From contig CAZOVK010000011.1 of NCBI GenBank assembly GCA_964583165.1, forward strand, positions 1-42,399: a stretch of DNA of 42,399 nt. Direction: 5' to 3'. Below the pieces are notes generated by a model. It was not told where the DNA came from. It made no database searches and saw nothing but the letters and a program-made list of their open reading frames with translations. The position numbers were made by a program, and so were the translations under genes. The stretch is from CAZOVK01 sp964583165. GTDB taxonomy: Bacteria; Bacillota; Clostridia; Lachnospirales; WRAX01. Shown one piece after another: positions 16,001-24,492 of this stretch (within the stretch, counting starts at the first letter, position 1; each line of letters starts with the position of its first letter).

Positions 16001-17194
16001 CTACGCCAGAACCTGTTTTATACGTTCCAGTGCCCAATCCAGTTGTTCTTTCGTAATAATCAGCGGTGGCGCGAAACGGATTGTCTGCTCATGTGTTTCT
16101 TTACAGAGCAGACCAAGTGCCATGAGCTTTTCGCAATATCCGCGTGCCTTGCCACACTCGGGTTTGATAACCACGCCGATAAGTAACCCCTTGCCGCGAA
16201 TCAACTCTACATAAGGGCTGTTGATTGCTTTGAGTTCGTTTGTGAAATAATCGCCCAGTTCAGCCGCACGCTCCGCGAGCTTCTCATCAACAAGCACCTC
16301 TAGTGCCGCCTTACCAACAGCCGCCGCGAGAGGATTCCCTCCGAATGTCGAACCGTGGTCGCCAGGGTTAAACACGCCCATCACCGCGTCATCAGAGAGC
16401 ATGGCCGAAACAGGGTAGACCCCACCGCCCAGTGCTTTCCCGACTGTCATAATGTCAGGGCGGGCGTTTTCATACTCAAAAGCGAAATTCTTACCCGTGC
16501 GGCAGAATCCCGTCTGAATCTCGTCGAGAATCATCAAAATCTTGTGTTTATTACAGAGTTCTCGCACAGCCGTCAGATACCCCGCAGGGGGAACGACAAC
16601 ACCAGCCTCACCCTGAATAGGTTCAAGAATCACGGCGATAGTCTTATCCGTCACGGCGGCTTTCATAGCCTCGATATTGCCGTATTCAACCAGCTTAAAA
16701 CCGGGTGTAAACGGCCCGAAGCCTTCCTTATATTGGGGTTCACTCGAAAAACTGATAGCGCTGATTGTGCGCCCATGAAAATTATCTGTACACGCGATAA
16801 TCTCGCCGTCGGTAATGCCACGGGTGACATACGCATACTTTCGCGCGGCTTTCAGCGCCGTTTCAACCGCTTCTGCGCCCGTATTCATGGGCAAAGCCTT
16901 AGAAAATCCGCTAAACTCACATAAGAGCGACAAAAACGCGCCCATTTGGTCGTTATGGAACGCCCTAGACGTAACCGTAATCCTATCCGCCTGTTCCTTC
17001 AAAGCCGAGATTATACGCGGGTGTCTGTGACCTTGATTCAGTGACGAATACGCACTCAGCATATCCATATATCGGTTGCCTTCGACATCTGTCACCCAAA
17101 CGCCCTCGCCTTCAGTCAATACAACAGGCAACGGCTTATAATTCTTAGCGCTCACGGCTTCCGCAAGCGCAATAGCTTTCTGTGTTTGGTTCAA
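16001..17194 (-). CDS. rocD: ornithine aminotransferase
   Basis: 397 residues of class III PLP aminotransferases. It transfers the delta-amino group of ornithine to 2-oxoglutarate, giving glutamate-5-semialdehyde. NTGAEAVE (104-111) binds the PLP phosphate, LDEIQTG holds Asp224 for the pyridine nitrogen, and VGKALGGG carries the Schiff-base Lys253. The start is TTG 17194, five bases after GGAGGGG, giving MNQTQKAI. A TATAAT lies in the 36-bp gap upstream, but no good -35 partner is seen, so it may be transcribed with the upstream membrane-protein gene. The pairing with rocF supports OAT over acetylornithine aminotransferase. Confidence 0.93.
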   Translation of the reverse strand: MNQTQKAIALAEAVSAKNYKPLPVVLTEGEGVWVTDVEGNRYMDMLSAYSSLNQGHRHPRIISALKEQADRITVTSRAFHNDQMGAFLSLLCEFSGFSKALPMNTGAEAVETALKAARKYAYVTRGITDGEIIACTDNFHGRTISAISFSSEPQYKEGFGPFTPGFKLVEYGNIEAMKAAVTDKTIAVILEPIQGEAGVVVPPAGYLTAVRELCNKHKILMILDEIQTGFCRTGKNFAFEYENARPDIMTVGKALGGGVYPVSAMLSDDAVMGVFNPGDHGSTFGGNPLAAAVGKAALEVLVDEKLAERAAELGDYFTNELKAINSPYVELIRGKGLLIGVVIKPECGKARGYCEKLMALGLLCKETHEQTIRFAPPLIITKEQLDWALERIKQVLA

Positions 17195-17230
17195 AATAAC
17201 CCCTCCGAATATATTATAATGGTAGTTCTG

Positions 17231-18052
17231 CTATTTTATAACAACTGTGCGGCTCCCGACTTCCTTGTCCTTATAGTAAAACTTAATGCAGTACATGCCT
17301 TTTTGGGTGTATGTCGTACCTTCTGTATTACCCCAACCCGTTGTGCGCGTACCATCGATATGGTTGTATGTAATTTCTTTCTCAAACGTGTATTTCTCGG
17401 GGCTGTTTATGCCCTTAGAAGTAGTGCCGTCAGGCATGATAATGGCTATTTGAATCATGTCGCCGATTACGTTAAGGTCAAAGTCAGAACGTATAACCTT
17501 GTAAGAGAAGTTTAGATATTGCATTTTGTCGGTAGTGAGGTTACTTTCTGTGTCGAGTTGGTCAGAAGTCTCGTTGCCGTTAAACACGTCCGTCACGATT
17601 ACGGCTATGCCGTTTGGGCAGAACTCGCCGACATAGTTTTTATAGGTCCAGTATTCATCGTAAAGTTCGTCATATTCCCAACTAAGAGAGTCATAATCTT
17701 CGCTAACAGTTTCTAGTCTGCTCTCTAACATCGAAATATGTTCGTCCAGTTGTGCTATATACTCGGGGTCATTGCTGTAATCCTGTGATTCAAGCTCGCT
17801 GTTTAAGCGTTTTAATTCTGCATCTAAATCGACTTTTTCATCGGTAAGCACAGATACTTCTTCAGAAAGCTTGATGGTCTGTTGTTCAAGCTCTTTAATC
17901 TCTGACTTGGAATTCATATTGCCGACAAACAGAACAATCGATAAAGCTAGTAGCGCAAAACTGATTGAGGCGAAAACACCCAACAATACCGTTGACATAG
18001 GCATTCTGGCGGGGGCTTTGGGTGTTGGCGCCGGTTCTTGACTATTTCTCAT
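17231..18052 (-). CDS. membrane-anchored coiled-coil protein of unknown function
   Basis: 273 residues. A Pro/Ala-rich cytoplasmic N-terminus (1-20) precedes one transmembrane helix at about 21-46, then a coiled coil rich in Glu/Leu/Lys at about 50-135, then a C-terminal beta-rich domain (about 145-273) with regular hydrophobic strands and Gly/Thr turns (GTRTTGWGNTEGTTY). No enzyme motif is visible. The topology implies an extracellular C-terminal domain held off the membrane by the coil. It has its own promoter and precedes rocD by 36 nt, but a link to arginine use is not evident. I do not recognise the family. Confidence 0.75.
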   Translation of the reverse strand: MRNSQEPAPTPKAPARMPMSTVLLGVFASISFALLALSIVLFVGNMNSKSEIKELEQQTIKLSEEVSVLTDEKVDLDAELKRLNSELESQDYSNDPEYIAQLDEHISMLESRLETVSEDYDSLSWEYDELYDEYWTYKNYVGEFCPNGIAVIVTDVFNGNETSDQLDTESNLTTDKMQYLNFSYKVIRSDFDLNVIGDMIQIAIIMPDGTTSKGINSPEKYTFEKEITYNHIDGTRTTGWGNTEGTTYTQKGMYCIKFYYKDKEVGSRTVVIK

Positions 18053-18080
18053 CTCTCATCCTCCTACAAATTCTGTATAA

Positions 18081-18109
18081 ATTATACCACATTCGACTTA
18101 CTTTTTCAA
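18081..18109 (-). promoter_or_regulatory. sigma-A promoter of the coiled-coil membrane protein (and possibly rocDF)
   Basis: On the minus strand TTGAAA and TATAAT are separated by 17 bp, 28 bp upstream of the ATG at 18052. Confidence 0.75.
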
Positions 18110-18140
18110 GCCGGGTTATTATAATTAACGAAAAATGGGC

Positions 18141-18169
18141 TTGTCTTTGGCGGGGCAATATGCTAAAAT
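18141..18169 (+). promoter_or_regulatory. sigma-A promoter of the 5'-nucleotidase gene
   Basis: TTGTCT and TAAAAT are separated by 17 bp, 33 bp upstream of the ATG. Confidence 0.55.
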
Positions 18170-18202
18170 ATTATTGCAAAAACAATATAAAGGGAGGTAT
18201 TT

Positions 18203-20005
18203 ATGCGTAAGTTTCTTTCTTTCGCGCTGTCGATTGTTCTCGCCGCCGCTATGCTCGTAGCGCCCGTGATGACGGTTTCGGCAGCAGATGTCAAGGTTAT
18301 TGACATTATTCATGTCAATGACACCCACTCGCGCGTCGATTCGAATGACACGCAAAACGGCTATGCCGGTATTAAGGCTTATTATGACTTTGTTAAAGCA
18401 ACGAACCCCGCTACATTTCTTGTAGACGCGGGCGACACGTTGCACGGTCAGACAATCGCTACGCTCGAAGAGGGGCAGAGCATCGTAGAGCTCATGAACG
18501 CCGTCGGCTTTGACGCGCTCACACCGGGCAACCATGACTTCAACTATGGTTATGAACACCTGTATGCTCTCGCCTCTGAATTAGACGCGATGCTCATTAC
18601 TTGTAACGTAATTGGCGAAAATGGTGAGCCTGTATTCGCGCCTTATGTCATTGTTGAGAAGAATGGCATGAAAGTAGCCTTCATCGGCGTATCAACACCG
18701 GAAACTACATACAAGACCCATCCGGATAACGTTAAGGGTCTCAGCTTCGTTGACCCCGCTTCGGCAGTTCAAAAGGCTGTTGACGACATTAACGCAAAAG
18801 GCGGCGCTGATGTAGTTGCAGTCCTCAGCCACCTTGGTATTGACGAAGCTACGCTCCCGGCTGAACGCTCGACAGCTCTTGCTTCCGTAACGGGTATTGA
18901 CCTCATTATCGACGGTCACAGCCACTCCAAGCTTGACAACGGTATGCCTGTTGCCGAGGGTAGCACTGTTCTTATCTGCTCGACAGGCGAATATGCGAAG
19001 AATATCGGTCACGTAACCGTTACGATTACTAACGGCGTGAAGGCTATCAGCGCGAAACTTGTTGCGGCGGCTGACGAAAAGGTCATTGCTGCTCCCGACG
19101 AAGCTATTGTTGAAATGATTAAGGCTATTAAGGATAAGCAAGGCGTTGTACTCAAAGAAGTAGTCGGCACAGCCCCGTTTGACCTCGTTGGCGAACGCGC
19201 TGTTGTCAGAACTGGCGAGTCAAACCTTTCGAACCTCGTTGCTGAAGCTAACCTCTATGTAACAGGCGCTGACATCTCTATCTCGAACGGCGGCAACGTC
19301 CGCGCGTCCGTACCGGCCGGCCCGATTACAAAGGAAGACGTTTTGAACGTTCTCCCGTTCGGCAACTACCTTGTAACAAAAGACATGACAGGGAAAGCTA
19401 TTTGGGACATCATGGAAATGGGTCTTGGCGCTTACCCCGAACCGATTGGCGGCTTCCCGACAATCGCCGGCATGAGAGTTGTATTTGACCCGAGTAAGGA
19501 AAAGGGTTCGCGCGTTGTTTCTATCGAAGTCAAGGGAGCACCGATTGACCTTGCGGCTACATACACTGTCGTCACGAATGACTTCTTAGCGGCAGGCGGC
19601 GACGGTTTCGTTATGTACAAAGATTTCGCGATTAAAAACGAGTTCGGCGCTATGGATGAAGCTTTGATTAAGTACATCCAAGACGGCAAAGAATTCCCAA
19701 CGGCAGACGGCCGTATCAAAGCGGTTGAACAACCCGCCGAAGAACAGCCCGTTGATACACCTGTTGTGGTTGAACCCGTTAAAGAAGAACCTGTTGTTGA
19801 ACAGCCCGTTATCGAACAGCCGAAACCCGACTTGCCGGTAACTGTTGACGCGAAGTATACAGTAGTTGAGGGCGATTGCCTCTGGAAAATCGCGCTTAAA
19901 TTCTACGGCGACGCTAAGGCATGGGAAGGTATCGTCAAAGCCAACAACATCAAGAACCCGAACCTCATTTATGTTGGCCAAGTGTTAGTGATTCCCGGGA
20001 AATAA
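18203..20005 (+). CDS. exported 5'-nucleotidase/cyclic phosphodiesterase with C-terminal LysM
   Basis: 600 residues. A signal peptide covers about 1-27 (cleavage near VSA-AD). The metallophosphatase domain follows, with metal motifs HVNDTHSR (37-44), DAGDTLHG (75-82) and GNHDF (109-113), and a later GHSHS. The 5'-nucleotidase C-terminal substrate domain occupies about 310-495, with SNGGNVRASVPAG and the AAGGDGF signature. A Pro/Glu/Val-rich linker (about 510-545) leads to one LysM module at about 551-600 (YTVVEGDCLWKIA). It probably stays in the wall by LysM binding to peptidoglycan and releases phosphate and nucleosides from extracellular nucleotides. An AAGGGAGG site precedes the ATG. Single-gene transcript ending in a terminator. 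Confidence 0.93.
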   Translation: MRKFLSFALSIVLAAAMLVAPVMTVSAADVKVIDIIHVNDTHSRVDSNDTQNGYAGIKAYYDFVKATNPATFLVDAGDTLHGQTIATLEEGQSIVELMNAVGFDALTPGNHDFNYGYEHLYALASELDAMLITCNVIGENGEPVFAPYVIVEKNGMKVAFIGVSTPETTYKTHPDNVKGLSFVDPASAVQKAVDDINAKGGADVVAVLSHLGIDEATLPAERSTALASVTGIDLIIDGHSHSKLDNGMPVAEGSTVLICSTGEYAKNIGHVTVTITNGVKAISAKLVAAADEKVIAAPDEAIVEMIKAIKDKQGVVLKEVVGTAPFDLVGERAVVRTGESNLSNLVAEANLYVTGADISISNGGNVRASVPAGPITKEDVLNVLPFGNYLVTKDMTGKAIWDIMEMGLGAYPEPIGGFPTIAGMRVVFDPSKEKGSRVVSIEVKGAPIDLAATYTVVTNDFLAAGGDGFVMYKDFAIKNEFGAMDEALIKYIQDGKEFPTADGRIKAVEQPAEEQPVDTPVVVEPVKEEPVVEQPVIEQPKPDLPVTVDAKYTVVEGDCLWKIALKFYGDAKAWEGIVKANNIKNPNLIYVGQVLVIPGK

Positions 20006-20022
20006 TCAGTAAATGTGTTTTG

Positions 20023-20063
20023 AGCGTGATTGTAGAGGTAAACCCTCACAGTCACGCTTTTTT
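20023..20063 (+). terminator. intrinsic terminator after the 5'-nucleotidase
   Basis: A long hairpin (GCGTGA...TCACGC with inner pairing GAGG/CCTC) followed by six T. It falls inside the region that encodes the displaced C-terminus of the opposing SLOG gene. Confidence 0.88.
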
Positions 20064-20078
20064 CGTTGCATTTCTCGA

Positions 20079-20357
20079 TTACGAACCTCGTTCCACGCGA
20101 TTGACCATCCCAAAGGCAAGAACAATCTCTGCACTTTCTATGATTTGTATGTTTCTTATAAGCGGCGCGGCCTTTCCGTATTTACTGTAATTAGGAAGAT
20201 ACTCGGTTAATTTTATGCCGTTATTCAAGGCGTATGCACGCGCTGACGCGTCAACGCCCTTTGCGCCACCCGAGATGACTTCTGTTGTGTCGGCGGGTAG
20301 GTAAACAGATAAATTCGGTATTGTTAGCCCTCTTGAACCGATAACAGCGACTTTCAA
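20079..20357 (-). pseudogene. SLOG/DUF2493 (YspA-like) protein, frameshifted near its C-terminus
   Basis: The 92-residue frame begins with the Rossmann-like VAVIGSRGLT and has ISGGAKGVDASARAYA, the nucleotide-sensing SLOG signature also found in DprA and lysine decarboxylase-like proteins. It reads like a complete DUF2493 protein until LAF, then goes off family and stops. Shifting by one base at the AAA run (20112-20114 on the plus strand) restores WDGQSRGTRFVIE, the expected family ending, and continues to a stop near 19980, across the terminator and into the tail of the convergent nucleotidase gene. So a single A is missing, in the genome or in the assembly. Start is TTG after AAGGAG. Confidence 0.8.
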
Positions 20358-20392
20358 TGATATAGCTCCTTTTTGTGCGTCATATTTACACT

Positions 20393-20421
20393 ATTATACC
20401 ACCAAATAAGTGATGACGCAA
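20393..20421 (-). promoter_or_regulatory. sigma-A promoter of the SLOG gene
   Basis: On the minus strand TTGCGT and TATAAT are separated by 17 bp, about 36 bp upstream of the TTG start. Confidence 0.5.
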
Positions 20422-20478
20422 TAATTACACTATAATTTAACTAAAATGACATAATAGTAATGGAGTGATGGTGATAAA

Positions 20479-20658
20479 ATGGAGGATAAATTACTGCGCT
20501 ACACTTTGCGGGTTGACAGAGCTGTTTTCCAGAAGTTCCGCTATATTGTTGAATCAGAGGGGCGTTCAGCCAACAAGGACATTGAGCAATATATTAAACG
20601 ACGTGTTCAAAAGTATGAAGCCGAAAACGGAAAGATTGATATTGATGAGAAAGCGTAA
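20479..20658 (+). CDS. small Arc-type ribbon-helix-helix DNA-binding protein
   Basis: 59 residues: a short N-terminal strand (LLRYTLRVDR, 5-14) with alternating polar residues that would form the paired DNA-contacting ribbon, then helix 1 (about 15-27), a turn containing GRSANKDIE (28-36) and helix 2 running into a charged tail that ends EAENGKIDIDEKA. The GRSxNxEIE-like turn and the length fit the Arc/MetJ superfamily of bacterial Arc-like proteins. Such proteins bind as dimers and usually repress their own or nearby genes. It is monocistronic, ends in a terminator 2 bp after the stop, and has no visible toxin partner next to it. Confidence 0.8.
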   Translation: MEDKLLRYTLRVDRAVFQKFRYIVESEGRSANKDIEQYIKRRVQKYEAENGKIDIDEKA

Positions 20659-20660
20659 TA

Positions 20661-20691
20661 AAAAAACCGGCAACTCATTGCCGGTTTTCTT
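20661..20691. terminator. bidirectional intrinsic terminator
   Basis: A-run, stem ACCGGCAA/TTGCCGGT with a 4-base loop, T-rich run. It lies between the ribbon-helix-helix gene (+) and the unknown gene ending at 20701 (-). Confidence 0.88.
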
Positions 20692-20700
20692 TCTGCGTCA

Positions 20701-21372
20701 TTATAGGTAGTTATTATACAACATCCCATATTCAACGAGCGAAAACGCGCGGTCATTCCCGAAGTTGAAACAATAGCTATAGTAACAACCCAACCGCGGG
20801 AAGGCCATATGAGCCGCCAGTGGCAGGCGAAGAGCCTCACGCGCCGCCTCATAGAGCGTTTCAACAAATATGTGCAAGTCTGTACTGACGAAGTCGTATA
20901 GCTCGTTTGGGCTCAAATCCTCAATAAAAACAACGTTAGTTAAACCATATGAAGCGTTGGTTATCATGTTAATCAATGCCGCGTTTTCTGCCGAGAAATC
21001 TCTCAGAAACTGACCGAATTGGTTTAACGTGGGGCTACCCTCAGCGTTTATAACGAAGTCTGTCACGTTGTAGCTTTGGTATGCGAACGAGTTTAGGTCA
21101 CTTATCAAGAGTTCACGCGTTTCTTCATAGCCGAAAAAGTCGGCGTTACGCTCAAAGAACATGATTTGGTTCATAAGGTTGCCACAGGCATTAAAAAACC
21201 CCGTCAGATAAGCAAAAACTTGCCTTTCATAACGGATTACATCATCTTTGTACGCTGTGTTCAGTTGAAATGCGGGCATACGGTCATTGAATAGCGATAA
21301 CGCGTTTGCTCCGTCAGATTGCTTTATCATATAGGGTAAATAATATCTGTAATAGTGATAAGTAGTCAGCAT
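20701..21372 (-). CDS. protein of unknown function, helical and Tyr/Asn/Phe-rich
   Basis: 223 residues with no signal peptide and no membrane helix. The composition is rich in Tyr, Phe, Asn and Leu, and secondary structure looks mainly helical. The N-terminus LTTYHYYRYYLPYM is aromatic. A middle segment (ELLISDLNSFAYQSYNVTDF, about 88-107) is reminiscent of the helical part of flagellar hook-capping-type proteins, but this is too weak to assign. I chose ATG 21372, ten bases after AGGGGG; a TTG three codons earlier is too close to that site. It begins 36 bp downstream of tRNA-Val with no terminator between, so it probably shares the tRNA promoter. Confidence 0.65.
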   Translation of the reverse strand: MLTTYHYYRYYLPYMIKQSDGANALSLFNDRMPAFQLNTAYKDDVIRYERQVFAYLTGFFNACGNLMNQIMFFERNADFFGYEETRELLISDLNSFAYQSYNVTDFVINAEGSPTLNQFGQFLRDFSAENAALINMITNASYGLTNVVFIEDLSPNELYDFVSTDLHIFVETLYEAAREALRLPLAAHMAFPRLGCYYSYCFNFGNDRAFSLVEYGMLYNNYL

Positions 21373-21407
21373 ATTACCCAAGCCCCCTAAATTTTAGGTA
21401 ATATAAA

Positions 21408-21480
21408 TGGACGATAACGGGCTCGAACCGCTGACCCTTCGCACGTCAAGCGAATGCTCTACCAACTGAGCTAATCGTCC
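21408..21480 (-). tRNA. tRNA-Val (anticodon GAC)
   Basis: On the minus strand 73 nt fold into a cloverleaf: acceptor GGACGAT/ATCGTCC, D-arm GCTC..GAGC, anticodon stem TTCGC/GCGAA around the loop TTGACGT (anticodon GAC, Val), T-arm with GGTTCGAGCCC, discriminator A. The 3' CCA is not encoded. It is a lone tRNA with its own promoter. Confidence 0.95.
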
Positions 21481-21489
21481 ATGGATAGT

Positions 21490-21518
21490 ATTTTACAACA
21501 TTCGCGCTCAAATGTCAA
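21490..21518 (-). promoter_or_regulatory. sigma-A promoter of tRNA-Val
   Basis: On the minus strand a perfect TTGACA and TAAAAT are separated by 17 bp; the -10 ends 9 bp before the mature tRNA 5' end. Confidence 0.8.
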
Positions 21519-21591
21519 GCCCCAATTTTTCTGTATGACGAGATTGTTTTGTATAGATTAGCCAGAGTTCGTGTGAAAATGCAAATAGGCG

Positions 21592-21620
21592 TTGACAAAA
21601 CCTACAATCTGTGGTATTCT
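21592..21620 (+). promoter_or_regulatory. sigma-A promoter of the oligopeptide ABC operon
   Basis: A perfect TTGACA and TATTCT are separated by 17 bp, 43 bp upstream of the binding-protein ATG. Confidence 0.8.
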
Positions 21621-21663
21621 TTGCATGTTACAGCAGTGTTACAAAAATAAAAGGAGGGACAAC

Positions 21664-23451
21664 ATGAAATTTAAGAAAGTAATTGCGAGTACACTATCCG
21701 CGTTTATCGTGCTCGGTATGCTCGCCGGCTGTGGCTCAACAAACAGCCCATCAGCGTCATCATCAGCTACACCTTCACCATCTAACACAACATCAGCTAC
21801 ACCAGCCGCTACAAATCAGGCTACACCAACTCCCGCCGCTTCAAACAGCGACATGGACGAAGAACAGATTTTGAACATGATTTTTTTAACACCGCTTACG
21901 CTTGACGTAAACGATGCGCGTAACTCCAGCGAATTCCAGATTATGACACATGTATTTGAAGGACTTACACGTGTATATTCTGATGAAAACGGTATTGATA
22001 ACATATAACCCGACGGAGCAAGCAAATGGGAGCTGTCGGACGACCAACTAACTTGGACATTTACACTGCGTGACCACAACTGGAGCGACGGCGTGCCTGT
22101 AACGGCACAGCATTATGTTGACTCTTGGCTTCGTATCCTTGACCCCGAGAAGGCTTTCTCATATGCGTTCCTTCTATATGATATAGCGGGCGCAGAAGCA
22201 TATAACTCAGGCGAAGGCGCGAAAGAAGACGTAGCGATTAAATTTATCGACGACCATACTTTCTCCGTAACATTGGCTTCTGAAGCGCCTTGGTTTGAGA
22301 AGAAAATCGGCTTTGCGGCGTTGTTCCCGGTTCGCCTTGACGTTATCGAAGCGGGCGGCGAGCTTTGGGCGACTGACCCGAGCCTTCATGTTTACAACGG
22401 CCCGTTTGTGATTGACGAATGGGTAAAAGAAAACAGTATGCACCTTGTTAAGAACGAAACCTACTGGGATGCAGAAAACGTACACCTCACAGAAGTCAAC
22501 ATGACGATTGTTGATGAGTTCGCGACACAGGCGCTTTTGTTCGAGAGCCAACAGCTTGACATAGTTGAAGGCAACCAAGACTACACAAAGAAATGGATAG
22601 AAATGGCTAACGGCGGCGCGTTCCAGTACATCCAGAGCGATTACCCGTCTGTTTCTTACATCTGCTTTAACCAGAAAAACGGTGGTATCTCCGGTCTTAT
22701 GCAGAACGCGAAAATCAGACAGGCGTTGTCACTCTCCATTAACCGTGAAGAGCTTATCGACTCGTTGTATGAGAGAAACTACACGGGTTATGGTATCATA
22801 CCTTACGGTATGGTAGTTGGCGATGAAGAATTCCGCGCTATTTACCCCGAAAAACTTAGAGATGTATACGCTGAATACAACGGCGACACAGCGAAGCTTC
22901 AAGCCCTTTTCAAAGAGGGTATGGCTGAATGTGGTATCAACAAAGAATTAAGCGAAGTTACACTGCGTTATATCACAGCCGGCACATCTTCGTTCCAGAA
23001 GAGCCTACAAGAATATTGGGTTCAAACTTGGACAAAGAAACTCGGCATTAACATTGAAATGCAAGTCTTTGGCGATTCTAAACTCTTCGCCGCTGACAGA
23101 AATAACAACCTTTATGACATTATCGGCATGGGTTGGAACGGCGACTACAACGACCCGATGACCTTCCTTGACCTTTGGGTTACGGAAAGCGGTTATTCCA
23201 AGTTCATGGGTTGGTATTCGTCAGCTGAATACGACCGCATTCTCGGCACACTCAAGGGCGTTTCTGACGCAAAAGAGCGCGCTAAGATTTACGCCGAGCT
23301 TGAGAATCAGCTTGTTGTCACAGACGCGGGTATCGCGCCCTATCTGTATGGCGACTCTATCAACTTTGTCCAGAACTATGTGAAGAACTTCTCCGTTCCT
23401 ATGTTCGGGCCTAAGTACGAATTTAGCCGCGCTTATATATCGGGTAAGTAA
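21664..23451 (+). pseudogene. oppA: oligopeptide-binding lipoprotein with in-frame stop codon
   Basis: The ATG follows AAAGGAGGG. The product begins with a lipoprotein signal (lipobox LAGC, Cys23) and a Ser/Thr/Ala/Pro-rich tether, then the family-5 solute-binding fold. Codon 115 (22006-22008) is TAA. The same frame continues without further stops to 23451 and contains the rest of the fold: PDGASKWELSDDQ directly after the stop, FTLRDHNWSDG, and later ALSLSINREELI and the C-terminal domain, 595 codons in all. One base change (probably from GAA or CAA) would restore it. The four downstream genes are intact, so this is either a recent mutation, a minority variant, an assembly error or read-through. 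A new start near 22093 would give a protein without signal peptide. Confidence 0.88.
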
Positions 23452-23476
23452 TTTTAGCCCCAAGAAAACCACTGTT

Positions 23477-23507
23477 ATCAGAAGCGGGCCTTGCGCCTGC
23501 TTCTGAT
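23477..23507 (+). promoter_or_regulatory. stem-loop between oppA and oppB
   Basis: A 13-bp stem (one G-T pair) with a 5-base loop and no T-run. Such hairpins after binding-protein genes usually protect the upstream mRNA end and give more binding protein than permease; that role is inferred here. Confidence 0.6.
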
Positions 23508-23526
23508 GTTTGCATAAGGGGGTATT

Positions 23527-24483
23527 ATGCTAAAATACACGATTCGCCGTTTCTTTGAAATGCTTTTGACGCTGTTTATAATTGCGACAGCCACATTCTT
23601 TTTGCTTGCCGCAGTGCCGGGCGACCCCTTGGTTGAACGTGCGGAGCGCCTGCCGCCTAAAACCCGCGAACAGCTCTATGTAAGATATGGCTTGGATAAG
23701 CCGCTTTTAGAACGCTATGTAATCACAATAAAAGGACTGCTCGTAGGTGATTTCGGGGTTTCTATTCTCTACCCGGGGCAGTCTGTTCAGTCTATTATAA
23801 ACGATAAACTGCCTGCTTCTGCGCGTCTGGGCATTCAACAGATGGTCTTGGGCGTTGGCGTTGGCCTGCTGTTGGGGATTCTGGCCGCCGTCAATAAGGG
23901 CACATGGATTGACTATACGATTGTCACGCTGACAATACTCTTAATTTCGGTACCGCATTTGATTTTCGGTCTTGGGCTTCAAAAGGTCTTTGCTGGGGAT
24001 TTGAAATGGTTCCCTGTTATCGGTTGGCCTAAGGGTAAAGACTTATGGTTCGGCGGTTGGGAATATACGATTTTGCCGACGCTGACGGGTTGTTTCGCGT
24101 ATATCGCGTCTTATGCGCGTTTGCTCAAAACAAGTATGCTCGACGCAATCAATCAAGACTATGTGCTGACCGCCAAATCAAAGGGGCTGTCGAAGTTCCA
24201 GATTATCACGCGGCACGTGCTTAGAAACTCGTTTATTCCGATTATTACGATATTGCCCATGTCTGTCGCTATGTGCATCACGGGTTCGTTCTTCATTGAA
24301 CGTATCTTCTCGATACCGGGCATCGGTGTTTATTACATAAACGCCGTTAATGGGCGTGACCTACCCATAATAATGGGACAAACAGTGATACTAGCGGCGA
24401 TGTATATTATTGTCGTGTTCTTTACGGACATTCTATACACAGTCGTTGACCCGCGCATACGCATACGCGGCGGCAAGAGATAG
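23527..24483 (+). CDS. oppB: oligopeptide ABC transporter permease (OppB/DppB type)
   Basis: 318 residues with six predicted membrane helices. The N-terminal segment RRFFEMLLTLFIIATATFFLLAAVPGDPL is the characteristic first helix and loop of DppB/OppB, and the EAA-type loop that contacts the ATPase is visible (AKSKGLSKFQIITRHVLRNS). It is followed by the SFFIERIFSIPGIG signature. AAGGGGG lies 6 nt before the ATG. Next gene oppC begins 9 nt after the stop. Confidence 0.93.
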   Translation: MLKYTIRRFFEMLLTLFIIATATFFLLAAVPGDPLVERAERLPPKTREQLYVRYGLDKPLLERYVITIKGLLVGDFGVSILYPGQSVQSIINDKLPASARLGIQQMVLGVGVGLLLGILAAVNKGTWIDYTIVTLTILLISVPHLIFGLGLQKVFAGDLKWFPVIGWPKGKDLWFGGWEYTILPTLTGCFAYIASYARLLKTSMLDAINQDYVLTAKSKGLSKFQIITRHVLRNSFIPIITILPMSVAMCITGSFFIERIFSIPGIGVYYINAVNGRDLPIIMGQTVILAAMYIIVVFFTDILYTVVDPRIRIRGGKR

Positions 24484-24492
24484 GAGGCGACC

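Noticed and set aside
18168..18190. Inverted repeat before the 5'-nucleotidase gene
   Set aside because: ATTG/CAAT with AT-rich flanks is short and likely chance in this AT-rich leader.
22006..22008. TAA read as a sense codon or selenocysteine/pyrrolysine-type recoding
   Set aside because: Many genes in the window end with TAA, and recoding systems use TGA or TAG. A point mutation or sequence error is simpler.
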